Shown: in pieces, positions 1-10,975 of the stretch
Layout of the letters: each line of letters starts with the position of its first letter
How positions within the stretch are numbered: position 1 is the first letter of the stretch
NCBI GenBank assembly: GCA_029891385.1
Contig: CM057225.1
Span: forward strand, 75,913,887-75,977,886
Direction of reading: 5' to 3'
Origin: Erythroxylum novogranatense
Lineage: Eukaryota > Streptophyta > Magnoliopsida > Malpighiales > Erythroxylaceae
DNA length: 64,000 nt
Notes under the pieces: model-generated
Database searches by the model: none
Told to the model about the DNA's origin: nothing
What the model saw: the letters and a program-made list of their open reading frames with translations, nothing else
Program-made: the position numbers and the translations under genes

Positions 1-1127
1 ATGAGTGTGTTTGTATAGGTATTGTGTTATAGATGTTATTGTACTTAAAGGAGATTGATGAGAAATGAAGTGATTGGTTTTGATGATTTTGAAATTTAAG
101 TAGAGTTATATGAGTTATGAAGGTCAAAATGAACTAGTTGATTGAAATGGAAGTTGAAAAGAAAGAAATGATTGGTGAAAGTGTTATATTTTGGAGAATT
201 AAGAAATTTGACCTTTGGAGTAAAGAGTTGAATTTTGATTTAGGTAGATTTTGAGAAAATGATCTACATGAAATTTGTAGCTTATGTTGAGAGCTTTTCG
301 TATCCATAAAGTATGCTATTTTTCGATATCGGGATTGAAAGTTATGATCTTCAAAAGTTAAGTGTATTTTGTCTTGGTTTTGGAAAATGCTCTAAGTGTA
401 GGATTGTATATGTTGTGTTTTGAGGCGATTTTCGTACTGATGTGGTTTGAATTGGAGTAAATCGTTACGTGAAAGTTATAGAGAATTTGAATAGCTTTAA
501 AATGATGTATGATATGCGATTTTTGGTTGTAGAGGTTGAAAGATATGATAATGTGAAATTTGGATATTGCTTAGGTGATGGCTATCAGGGCAGAAACTTC
601 GATTGAAAAATTAACTTAGCTAGAGGTTGAAGTTGCCTTGGAGTCCTTCATGAACATTTTAGAGTTTGTTTTTATCTTTCCATTGATATAAAGCACGAAA
701 ATATTGGACAAGGGAGTAGAAAGTTATGATTTTTAGAAGTTCTGATGTTGTTTAGTGTGAAGTCGATCTACCAGTCACTTCGTGTAGAGTTTTTGACCCA
801 TTTAGAGGTCGATCTGATTTTTAAGGACTTCATAAAAGTTGTAGAGGGCTCTTTTACGTTTCTATAGACACTGAGTTTGTCAAATTTGGAGTTCTGATTC
901 AAAAGTTATGATGTTTTCAAGTTGAGGTGTTGTGTAAAGTTTTGAGGAGATTATCGATCGGTTATCTTCGAGCTCATTTTTGACCCCTTTAAAGACCGAT
1001 TTTGTTTGTGATTCCTCTTGAAAATTGTAGATCTCTCTTCTATCTTTCCAACGGTACCAAGTTTGTCCAATTTGAAGCTCGGAATCAAAAGTTATGAGTG
1101 TCAGAAGTTTGAAGGTCGGATTGGGTG

Positions 1128-1372
1128 CTGGCCGACCTCTGTTGGCCGACCTCTGCTGGTCGACCTCTATTGGCCGACCTCTGTTGGCCGACCGATCTCT
1201 ATTGACGGACCGACCTCTGTTGGCGGACCTCTGCTGGCCGACCTCTATTGGCCGACCTCTGTTAGTCGACCAACCTCTGTTGGCCGACCTCTGTTGGCCG
1301 ACCGACCTTTGTTGGCCGACCGACCTCTGCTGGCCGACCTCTATTAGCCGACCGACCTCTGTTGGACGACAG
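1128..1372. repeat. GC-rich minisatellite, ggccgacctctgtt core
   Basis: About fifteen imperfect copies of an 11-22 bp unit built from gccgacctctgttg and gccgacc lie end to end. Units vary between ctgttgg, ctgctgg and ctattgg. Two overlapping open frames through it merely translate the repeat (WPTSVGRPLL and LLADLYWPTS types) and have no coding support. It sits inside the long LTR, just after the accggta block. Confidence 0.9.
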
Positions 1373-1596
1373 ATCTTCGTTCTGGCCGAGCTCTGATTTT
1401 CTAGCCGAGTTCTAACCTCCCTTCACTCTTTTGAGCATAACTTCTTCGTCCGACATCCGATCGACCCGATTTTTGAAGCGTTAGATTCCTAATACATTTT
1501 TCTATCTTTCCATACTAGATAGATCGATTTTGGCATTAAATGGAGAAAGATAGCTTGGATTATAGTGAGCTGATCGGTTGTAGAAGTTTGAATAGT

Positions 1597-2160
1597 GTTC
1601 AGTTTTTTGGAGATACCTCGATCGGTAGAGCTCCGATTGATCTGATTCTTTTTGGAAATTAAACTAGAGATATGGGGCTACAAATGTTATGAAGGATCCA
1701 AGTTATGATTTCGCTTCTAAGGCTTCCAAATGCTGGTCGGAAGTTCAGTATATTGTTCAGTCCCGGTGTTGTAGTGGTTGAACAGTGTTCAGTATTTTGG
1801 ATATATTTCGATCACTATAGCTCGGATTGAGTTGATTCTTGTTGATAATTAAAATAGAGACATGGGGCTACAAATGTTATGAAGGAGCCGAGCTATAGTT
1901 TAGCCTCTAAGACTTCCAAATGTGTGTTGGAAGTTCTGTATAGTGTTCAGTCCCGGTGTTGTTGTGGCTGAATAGTGTTCAGTATTTTAGATATATCTCG
2001 ATCGCTAGAGCTCAGATTGGGTTTATTCTTGTTTCTAATTAAAATAGAGACATGGGGATACAAATGTTATGAAGTATCTGATCTATAATTGAGCCTTTAA
2101 GACTTCCAAATTCGGGTCGGAAGTCAGGTGTAGTATTCAGCTTCGGGTCTGAAGAACAAA
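1597..2160. repeat. About 190 bp tandem repeat, roughly three units
   Basis: Each unit contains, in order, a cgatc..tagagctc block, a gattctt block, aaa(c/t)tagagacatggg, tacaaatgttatgaag, cttccaaat and a tcggaagttc..gttcagt block. These phrases recur near 1620-1790, 1800-1980 and 1985-2160. The copies are diverged and the edges are approximate. It is an internal duplication of LTR sequence. Confidence 0.75.
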
Positions 2161-2425
2161 CTTTAGTATTTTTGAGATATTTTGAGATATAGAGCTCCGA
2201 TCGACCTGATTCTTGAAGCGATGGATTTGTAAGACATATGGGAACATTTCTATAGAAGAAAGTTTTGTCAAATGACTTTATTTACTTGATCGAAATAATC
2301 AGACCAAATGTCAGTTTTAAAGACCAATGAAGGGGCAATTTTGGAAGTTTACTTAAAGGGTTAAGTTTATAGGCTTAAATGGAGAGGCATATGGGTCATT
2401 CCTCATTCATTAAATGACATGGCAA

Positions 2426-2432
2426 TATAAAA
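2426..2432 (+). promoter_or_regulatory. Probable LTR TATA box
   Basis: TATAAAA in a cggc-poor context, followed about 30-60 bp later by a long AAGAAGAAAAAGAACAAGAG-type purine leader. This is the layout expected of the U3-R boundary of a plant LTR. No transcript evidence is available here. Confidence 0.5.
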
Positions 2433-4493
2433 GCAAGAGGGATGTCAATATTTGAAGGAGAATCCACGACACTTAAGAGACAAAAGAAGAAAAAGAACAA
2501 GAGAAAGAAGGGAGAAGGGAGAAGGGAGAGCACTTTCGGATGAGAGAAAATGAAAGACAAAGAGAGGGAAAGCATAAGGTTTTCGATTTTTGGGAGATCT
2601 CAAGGGGATTTTGAGTTTTTTCAAGGGAAAAAGGATGGAAGATGATGAAAGCTTCCTTCCAAACTAAGATATATCCGAAAATGGTGAAGGATGAGGTAAG
2701 ACCTGAAATTTTTATTTGAGAATTTTGGAAGATTTTTGGTTTAGAATCATGGAAAATGATATGGGTTTGTGTATTCTGGAGTCAATTTTGGTGATTGCTA
2801 AGTATTATGGGTTTAATTTTTGATGGAAATTAATTTAGGGTTTATACCAAATTTTAGAATTTGGGGATTTTGGAAATTCTTGCTTTAGGTAGCTTGGAAA
2901 AGTGATGAATTTGGGTTTCCTATAGTTAATTTTGAGGATTATGATTTTTATGATGTTGAATTTGGATGTTTATGGTTTAGGGAAATTTCAATTGGAAGAA
3001 AGAAATAAGCAAGGGTCAAATTGAAGCTAAGGACAAGCTTCTAGCATCGATTTGAGGTGGGTAATGTGTTTATAATTTGAATTTATAAGCCACTACTGCT
3101 TTCTTTAAATAAAGAGATTTTTCTGATTTCAATTGCATCATAAATGTTGCATCATTGTATGAATGATTTGAAAAATCATTTTTGATTCAATACATGGACT
3201 TTGGATGAATTGCAACATACATTGTGTTATGCCTCGAAAGATTACATGACATTTCGTATATTCGGAAAAGATCATGCGATAAATGATTTTGAGCAGGATA
3301 TGTGCTTTTGTGTGGGCGAGAGAGGAACGTTGTGTTAGTCACGTGCACGTCGACGTCTAGCCTTATCCCGGCTGCTTGCTTGTGGGCCTACGAGATCCAA
3401 AATCGGACTCGTTGTGTTTACGGTACAAACTTCGATTTATCCGTCGTGTTTACGGAACTCTCGAGCCATTTGTGTGCATTGCATATGTGATATGACATTG
3501 CATCTATAAATTGTCAAGTTGATGCATTCATGTTTTGTAATCTGTGGATTTATGGCTGAAAGCCTAAGAATCATACGTTTTACAAACTGCGAGTTTGACT
3601 ACAGCAAGAAAAGAACTTTTCAAAACGTGCTTTACAGATTTCAAAGAAATGTTTTTCTAAGACCAGAGAAGGAAAAAAAAGATTTCAAGAGTTTTTGCTT
3701 ATCTATTCGTTTTATAAACTTATTATCCACGAGCTTTGTGCTCACTCCCTTTCATCCCCATCTCCAGGTTTTCGAGCGGGAGATCGGATGAAAGAATGTC
3801 AAGACGTGTTATTCGATTTTGTATCGTTTGTATTTTGTGAATATTATGGGATTGTATTATGAATTCTGGACATGTGTATTGATTTAAGTTATGAATGGGA
3901 TCTGAATATAGAGTTGATTGATTATTGGGTTTGGATTGATTTGATTTATGAAAGGGTGTATAAATTGTAATTGAATTATGAGATTTGGATGAGGCTATTG
4001 AGTTATGGTATTGCACATGAATATGTTATATAAGTTTTGTATGTTCAATTGAGATATAAGCATGATTTGTATATGGAAAAAAAATATGAATGAATGTGTA
4101 TTGGACATGGGATAGTGCGATTGTATGTGAATGAAATTGGATTGAGGATATTGAAGTCACTTGTAAGAGATGTAATGAAAATGAAAGAAAGAAAAGAAAG
4201 AAAAAAAATGTACACGGATTGGATTAGTTTCGACTGATAGTCTTAAGGTTTCCAACGCAAATGCTTTCTTTGATATTTGTTCACGGATGTCGGAAATTGA
4301 TTTCTATTCGATTTGATCCGAAGTTTGCTTCGTTTCGATTTACTTTAAACTTTGTTATTCGATTTGCCTTCGGATTTGATTTATCCGATTCGTCATTTGA
4401 TTCGTATCTGATTTGATTTCGCCTTATGTTTTGTTTCCTTGCTTTGATTCGATTCATATTGGTTCGTATTCGTATTCATTTTTCGTTTCTCCG

Positions 4494-4525
4494 GTTGGGA
4501 TCCGGTTTCCGGATCGGGTCCCAAC
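4494..4525. repeat. Near-palindrome at the LTR 3' end
   Basis: The 32 bp from gttgggatccgg to atcgggtcccaac form an imperfect inverted repeat that ends exactly at the LTR terminus. It could form a hairpin in the transcript 3' end. Confidence 0.55.
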
Positions 4526-4528
4526 AAG

Positions 4529-6681
4529 ATGGATATTGAACTAGAGATTGTGACAGTCGGGTGGAGGAATTTCTTTCGAGTTCAAGAGACAATCTTCACG
4601 AATGAAGTGTTTGACTTTCGGAAAAATGTGCTCTTGTATCTATAGTGGATAAAATATCGATTATAGTGACAATGAAGACAATCGAGAAGGTCACTGAGTG
4701 TCCATATGATGGAGAGAAGCTCACAAATAAAGCTAGATGGATGATGCAAGCTAGCGTGAAGGAGATTAAGATCAATCGGCAATTATATGGAAGCAATGAT
4801 CCAAAGGAGAAGAAGGCTTCAAGTCTTGTTCCAAAGGCTAGGGTTCTACACTTACTTCTTTTCCATTGTGTTCTACCAAGAACAGGATCAAGGCATTTGG
4901 TAACAATGCTAGATGAACAATGCTTATTTCATCTACTCAATCGCCAGTCTATAAATCTGCCATTCCTTATTTTCCATTATATAGAAAAGACTAAGAAAGA
5001 CTCGATCGCCCTATTATATGGAATGATGTTGACAAGAATATTCAGAGACTCTAGAGTCCTTCTGGAGAGAGGAAACATGTTAAAGCTGAATATCAAAAGT
5101 GTCATCAATTCTGTAATAATTAGTAGAATGGGCTTGAAGAATCTGGAGAAAGAAGAAACAGATTCTAAGACGAAATCCAGGATTGAGGAGGAGCGTGCTA
5201 TTAAGGTAAGTTTGAATGAATCAAAATCTCAATCCATTGAGAGAATGCCTGCAGAAGGAGAAAAGAAATCGTCAGATGAATCAATAAAGGGAAAGTCAAT
5301 TTATCATAAAGAATAAAGCCAGGTGCAATATAGGGAGAAAGTGACCTTGAAAAGAAAAGGGGAGATACTCCTTTCGGAGAAACCAAAGCAAGAAAAAAGG
5401 TCGCCTAGAGCTCGAACCTTGCGTCAACAAGAAGAAAAGAAAGGGAAAAAGTTGACTCATAGTGGAAACTCTGAGAAGAAAACACCTCAGGCAACCACGT
5501 CTTTAGTTTCAATTTTGAAAGAAGATTCAACAAAATTGGCTAAAGAGACTAAGATTAAGAGAAAATTGGAGTTTGAGAAAGAGAAACCGCAATCTGAGCA
5601 GACTTTTAGATTGATTGAAGAAAATAAAAAGTAGAAAATCAGTAAGAAAAAGAGCACTCCTACTGCTGTTCAAAAGAAGAAAAAGCTAGTTGAACGCAGT
5701 CCAGCACAGGTTAATACCTCTTAACCGTTAAGAAAAGAGGACTTGAGAGTCAAGATTATTGAAGAAAGCCAACCTGTTAGGAGTAGCAACTCTATAATCA
5801 TCAGAGAAACCCCAAAAAGGTCAGTCAAGGCACAATTACAACCAATCTTGGTAAATAGTAGTACAATGCATTTGTTGAGTGATGACGAGAAAAGTATGTA
5901 TGGTTTTCTGAGGGATGAAGGAAACAAACCATACCCCACACAGATGACAAGGCAGAAGTACACTATTTTACCAATCACAAAGAGAACTATGATCAAGGTT
6001 GTGCCTAACATTCAACCAAGACCTTACATTGTTCGCAATGAGGAAAAAGGGAAGAAGAAACTGTATCCTGAAGGGATAACAAGTGATCTGACAGAAGAAC
6101 AGATCGAAGCTGAAGTGAGAAAAATTGATGAAGCATGCTATGCAGCTCAATAGAAAGGAACCTAAGTTTTCCACTACATTTCGAAAGCATCAGGAAGCAC
6201 TTGTGGTCAGCAATCTACTGAAGACTCTTCTCAGGTAGTTGGAAGACTTACAGAAGGGCAGTACAGATTCATTAGGATTGGAGAACTAAGCTACTCAATA
6301 GAGTCACTTGTGCATCGCATTATGCACATTAGACCCTTGAAAACTGTGTCTTCAATTGGAGATGTTCTACACCTATTTAAAAGACAAGTTTCACGACTAA
6401 CTAGTCCTGATGATATTGATCTCCCAGAACTGAACTTATCTGTCAAACCTCTTACCCTTACAATAACTGAACTAGGTGTCATATCTTCATATGCATATAC
6501 TACGACCGTTGGTCTTGAAGTAGTATAATAGAAGCATGATGAAGATATTGAAGATAAAGTTGATAATCTGTGTGCTTCTTTGGGTGACTTGCATAAAGAA
6601 GTAGAGTATATTCGACAAGATCTCAAGTCACTCTGCATTGAAATAAGAGAAATGTTTTCTAAAGTTATGAAGCATCTGTGA
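4529..6681 (+). pseudogene. Env-like / putative plant transposon protein of Copia element 1
   Basis: This is the frame that follows pol in the Copia family also present at 57.2 kb. The start region (4529-4640) is in one frame; a small indel then shifts it, and from 4645 to the TGA at 6679-6681 a single frame runs about 678 codons. It is broken only by about seven TAA or TAG codons (near 5314, 5632, 5722, 6151, 6163 and 6526-6531) with no further frameshift. The N-terminal 200 residues contain ARVLHLLLFHCVLPRTGSRH and a later LLYGMMLTRIF block. They match the second copy at 63.6 kb and resemble, from memory, the plant transposon protein domain (LTPRGS..LPYGMLISRIL type). The middle is Lys/Glu-rich, and the last 50 residues look like a coiled coil. 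No signal peptide or membrane helix is evident, so a true envelope role is not supported. The 5' part of the element lies beyond the left edge or is displaced by the LTR at 1-4526. Confidence 0.75.
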
Positions 6682-6841
6682 TCATGATCTTTTTGATCAA
6701 TAACAAATAAGGGGAGAAAGGAGAAAGAAATGACAAAGATAGGGGGAGAACAAGAAGAGAAGAAAAGAACAGAAAAAGAAGATTTTGGCTAAGATTTTTT
6801 TGCTACAATTTTTTTCTCATTTTATAATTATTTGTTATCAT

Positions 6842-6856
6842 AAAAAAAGGGGAGAT
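6842..6856 (+). other. Polypurine tract of Copia element 1
   Basis: aaaaaaaggggagat lies immediately before the 3' LTR. It is the usual primer site for plus-strand DNA synthesis in LTR retrotransposons. The same layout (aaaaggggg agat then LTR) occurs at 19933-19944 for another Copia. Confidence 0.8.
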
Positions 6857-6909
6857 TATTAAGTCAAATTGACTTTACGATTAATAATTTTGGTGAAGAC
6901 CAAATAATA

Positions 6910-7350
6910 ATGCAGATACAAAATGAGACGATAGAAAATGAGATGGAAGCAAAAAGCAAAATAAGACGGAAGAAAATGAGACGATAGAAATGAGACGGAA
7001 GCGAAAAACAAAATGAGACAGAAGAGGAAAGCAAAATGAGATGATAGAAATGAGACAGAAGCGAAAAACAAAATGAGACGATAGAAGTGAGATAGAAGCG
7101 GAAAGCAAAATGAGACGGAAGAAGAAAGCAAAATGAGACAATAGAAAATGAGACGGAAGCAGAAAGCAAAAAGAAATGGAAGAAAATGAGACGATAGAAA
7201 TGAGACGGAAGCAAAAAGCAAAATGAGATGATAGAAATGAGACGGAAGCGGAAAGCAAAATGAGACGATAGAAATGAGACAAAATAAGAAAGCAAAATGA
7301 GATGATAGAAATGAGATAAAGCGAAGCCAAAAATGAGACGGGAGAAAATG
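6910..7350. repeat. Purine-rich minisatellite, gagacgatagaaa / gagacggaagc units
   Basis: Roughly two dozen alternating imperfect units (gagacgatagaaat, gagacggaagcgaaa, aacaaaatga) fill the U3 part of the LTR. All three reverse frames stay open through it and give only low-complexity Ser/Phe/Leu/Cys translations, which is a base-composition artefact. The homologous place in the LTR at 57.2 kb holds a different array. Confidence 0.92.
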
Positions 7351-7501
7351 AGACGAAAGAATCGAAGACGAAGAACCGATACCACGTTAGATGATCAATC
7401 AGGTTAAGTTAGTTACAGAACTCAACTGAATAACCGTTTCTTTAAAGATCAAGAAATAAGAAGAAAGAAGCAGTTATGAAGAAGCAGTTGAAGACGAATA
7501 T

Positions 7502-7509
7502 TATAAATA
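7502..7509 (+). promoter_or_regulatory. LTR TATA box (Copia element 1)
   Basis: TATAAATA followed by cgag. It aligns with TATAAATA at 57659-57666 in the other LTR copy, so the box is conserved between copies. Confidence 0.65.
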
Positions 7510-8067
7510 CGAGTCAGAGTCAAAGATTAAAAAATTTAGTGATTTTAAAAAAAGGCTAGAGATTCCAAAGGTAGAAATTGTATTCATTGTGCTAAACTTA
7601 GAGCTACTATTGTCTGTAACAAAGTTCGAAACATCTTTCAGTAGAAGGAAGAAAAGTTGATAGCCTGAAGAGGCTAAGTCAGAAAAGAATACTTGTTGTA
7701 TGAGACTTAAAGAGGCTCGGTGAAAAGAATACTTGTATCTTTGAGAAGTATATTGAAATCTTAGAAAAGATTATGAGGATTGGACGTAGCCCACAGTTTG
7801 GGGTGAACCAGTATAAAACTGTTGTGTCGATTCTTACTCTCAACTCTCAACTTTTTATTTCTATTGTTGATACAAATACTTAGAAGCAGATTGCAATACT
7901 TCATAATACTATTTTCAATCGTTTGAGAAAGCAAGTGTTTTCAAAGAAAAAGTTTTTTTTAAGGGGATTGTATTCAAAAATGGATACATAATTCAACCCC
8001 CCCCCCCCCCTTCTTGTGCATTTTGTATATCAAATATTAGGTCTATACTAATGTGTGATTCACTTCA

Positions 8068-10975
8068 GACCCCTTATCCTACATGAAGTATTATTTGCTC
8101 CACAGATTCGTAGGAATCTTTTATCTATGTTGATGTTAGTTAAACTTAGTTTTAATATAAATTTCCATTGTGGTGGAATGGATTTGTATCTTAGATCTAT
8201 TAATTATGGTCATGGTTTTTTATTGGATGGTTTTATTGTACTAGATGTGTTAAAGGAAAATAATAATATTAGTTATTCATTATTTACATCTAGTAATTCC
8301 AATAATGATGCAACGTTGTGGAATGCTAGACTATGCCATATTGGTCAAAATCAAATCAGTCGATTAGCTAAAGAAGGACTTTTAGGTAATCTAAGTCAAG
8401 TAAATCTACCTAAATGTAAGCATTGTTTAGCTGGTAAAATGGCACGAAAGCCATTTAGAAAGGAAACACAAGCTTTATATCCATTGCAATTAATTCATTT
8501 TTACATCTGTGGTCCAATAAATGTAAGAGCTAGACGTGGGGTAATTTATTTCATCACTTTCATAGATGACTATACTCGGTATGATCATGTCTATTTGATT
8601 TGTCATAAATCGGAAGCATTTGATTGTTTTATAAAATACATGAACTTGGTTGAGAATCAATTAGATAAGAAAATTATGAACTGATCGAGGATAAGAATAC
8701 TTGTCAGAAAAGTTCAAGGTTTTATATGATGAGAAAGGAATAGAAAGGCAATTAATAATTCCTAGAACTCCATAACAAAATGGTGTTGCTGAAAGACAAA
8801 ATAGGACACTATTAGAAATGATTAGGTCCATGATGACCCAAGAAAATTTATCAATCACCTTTTGGGGTGATGCATTGCTAACAGCCACCTATGTACTTAA
8901 TAGTGTGCTCACAAAATTAGTTACTAGCACACCATATGAGTTGTGGATTGGTAGGAGACCTGATATGTCAAGTCTCAGACCTTGGGGTGTGCAGCCTATG
9001 TTCATGATCTCTCTTAACATGAGAAATTAAGCCCAAGAGGGAGAAAAAGTATTTTTATTAGATACTCAAAACACTCAAAAGGATACATGTTCATTAGTAA
9101 ACAAGGTAATGGAGGTGTAACTGAATTTGAATCACGAGATGTAACATTCTTAGAGAATGATTTTCCTAAGTAAGGCAAAATAGGTAAAGACCTATTATTA
9201 TATGAGTTGCTTGATCAGAATGATTTTGTTATAAAGAATCAAGATGGGGAACTTCAACCAAGTGGGAGCAATTCCATAGAAAGATTCTCTATAATGACTG
9301 ATCCGAGTGGGAGCAATCAGATCAATTATGAATTTGTTTATGATGAACCTCAGTTAAGACGAAGTAATCGAGGGATAATTCCTTGGTGTCATTGTGAAAT
9401 TGAAGGAGAAAATAATATGATTGTTCCGCAAGAGGAAGAAGAGCTAAGGAATGTAAATGAGGCTCTTACTGACCCTGCTAAAGAAGAATGGATGAAAGCA
9501 ATGGCAAAAAATGTCTTATGTAAGCTCAAATCAAGTATGGGACTTGGTTGATCTCCCTGAAGGGCGTAAAGCAATTGGAAACAAGTGGGTTCTCAAAATT
9601 AAGCGAAAAACTGATGGTAATATCAAAAGATATAAGGCATGTCTTATAGCAAAAGGATACATAAAACAGTAGGGAATTGATTATAAGGAAACTTTTTCAC
9701 CTGTTGGGAAGTTTGCTTCAATCCATCTTATTCTGGCTATAATAGCCAGTATGGATCTTGAATTACATCAAATGGATGTAAAAACTGCTTTTCCCAATGG
9801 AGAATTAGATGAAGAAATCTATATGGAACAACCTGAAGGTTTAATCAAGGCAGGACAAGAAAATAAAGTATGTCAATTATTAAAATCAATGTATGGCCTG
9901 AAGTAGTCTTCAAGACAATGGTATATTCGTTTTTATAATATAATCATTTCGTATGATTTTCAAATGATCAATGAAGACCATTATGTGTATTTTAAGAGAT
10001 CCAAAGATAAATTCGCAATTTTATCTTTATATGTGGATGATATATTGATTGCTTGTAATGACTGTGTGTTTCTTACAGAAATCAAAGATTAGTTATCATC
10101 TGAATTTGAAATGAAAGACATGGGTGAAGCGGCATACGTTCTTGGAGTCAAGATTTCAAGAGATCATTCAAAGAGATTGTTATCTCTTTCACAAGCAATA
10201 TACATTCAAAGAATTCTTGAATGATTTCGTATGCAAGAGTGCAAACTAATTGATAATCCTATTGCTAAAAATGAAGGTTTTAATAAGAGAAATTGTCCGT
10301 CAACGCTACAAGAAAGGGAATGAATGAATATGGTTCCCTACTTTAGTGCAGTTGGAAGTCTTATGTATGCAATGATGTGTACAAGACCAGATATTTGTTA
10401 CACTATTGGGATGGTGAGTAGATATCAATCAAATCCAGGCCAAGCACATTGGAAAGTAGTAAAGAGAATGTTGAGGTATCTAAAGGGAACTATGGACTAT
10501 GAATTATGTTATCAAGACAATGATCTATGTATACAAGGGTTTACAGATGCTGATTAGGGAGGAGATTTTGATGAAATAAAATCTATCTCAGGATATGTAT
10601 TCATACTAAACCATGGAGCAATATCATAGAAAAGGAAGAAATAATCTTGTGTTGCATTATCCATAATGGAAGTTGAATTTATAGCATTCTCAACTACATT
10701 ATAAGAGGCTGTGTGGCTTCATCGATTTTTGTACATTTAGGAGTCACTAAAAGCAAAATTAATCCAGTGACCATCAACTGCGATAGTCAAGCTACAATCG
10801 CTTATACTAAAGACCCCAAATTTCATTGTAAGACAAAACACGTAGATACTAAGTATAATTATATGAAAGATATAGTTGCATGAGGAGAAGTGAACGTGAG
10901 ATATATATCTACGTAAGATATGATAATAGACCTAATGACAAAGCCAATTTCTAGAGATATATATATATTGGGCAT
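8068..10975 (+). pseudogene. Copia pol remnant (protease tail, integrase, RT, RNase H)
   Basis: The sequence begins in the protease tail (RNLLSMLMLVKL, about 8110-8160). It continues through a GAG-pre-integrase block with LCHIGQNQISRLAKEGLLG and CKHCLAGK (8330-8440), and an integrase core with HFYICGP, FIDDYTRY and GVAERQNR (8500-8815). It then shows a reverse transcriptase with NKWVLKIKR, QMDVKTAFPNGELDEEIYME and YVDDILIACN (9580-10060), and an RNase H region with GSLMYAMMCTRPDICY, SISGYVF and CDSQATIAYTK (10350-10830). It is dead. There are frameshifts and about ten stops; nearly all sit where relatives have Gln, Arg or Trp (for example GLK*SSRQW at 9903, DAD*GGD at 10555, IS*KRKK at 10628). 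The missing 5' half lies beyond the Copia element inserted at 8067. The 3' untranslated part continues to 11562 and resumes at 26876. Confidence 0.9.

Larger units (their letters stand above)
1..4526 (+). mobile_element. Long Gypsy-type LTR, 3' portion (left end off window)
   Basis: Non-coding sequence ending in CCCAACA at 4526, directly followed by sequence that aligns with the env-like frame of the Copia copy at 63.28 kb, so the right insertion boundary is clear. The stretch near 1039-1056 (tctatctttccaacggta) and its neighbourhood recur, reverse-complemented, near 26262-26280 and 32200 in the other long LTRs of this window. This places it in the same broad class, here in plus orientation. 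A TATA box at 2426-2432 is followed by a purine-rich leader, as expected of an LTR promoter. Two tandem arrays lie within it. Whether it is a solo LTR or the end of a full element cannot be told, because its left end and target duplication lie outside the window. Del/Tekay affinity is an inference from LTR length and style. Confidence 0.72.
6857..8067 (+). mobile_element. 3' LTR of Copia element 1
   Basis: It matches the 5' LTR at 57220-58212 over its start (ttaagtc.aa.tgactttac), middle (agttacagaactcaactgaa, then taaccgtttctttaaagat) and end (gtgtgattcacttca). It starts TA where the intact copy starts TG. It is about 1.2 kb against about 1.0 kb, mainly because of the purine-rich array at 6910-7350. 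A homopolymer of about 14 C lies near 7997-8010, where the other copy has only five C. A TATA box lies at 7502-7509. It abuts protease-coding sequence of another Copia at 8068, so the insertion point is exact. Confidence 0.9.

Noticed and set aside
1018..1396. Two overlapping open frames rich in W-P-T-S-V-G-R and L-L-A-D repeats
   Set aside because: They are translations of the minisatellite in two frames, with no start context or homology.
3302..4016. Short frames at 3302-3490, 3519-3791 and 3723-4016 (minus)
   Set aside because: Within LTR sequence, overlapping on both strands and without any recognisable domain.
6859..7385. Three long overlapping minus-strand frames rich in Phe, Ser, Leu and His
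   Set aside because: They arise from the purine-rich array, which lacks stops in all three reverse frames.
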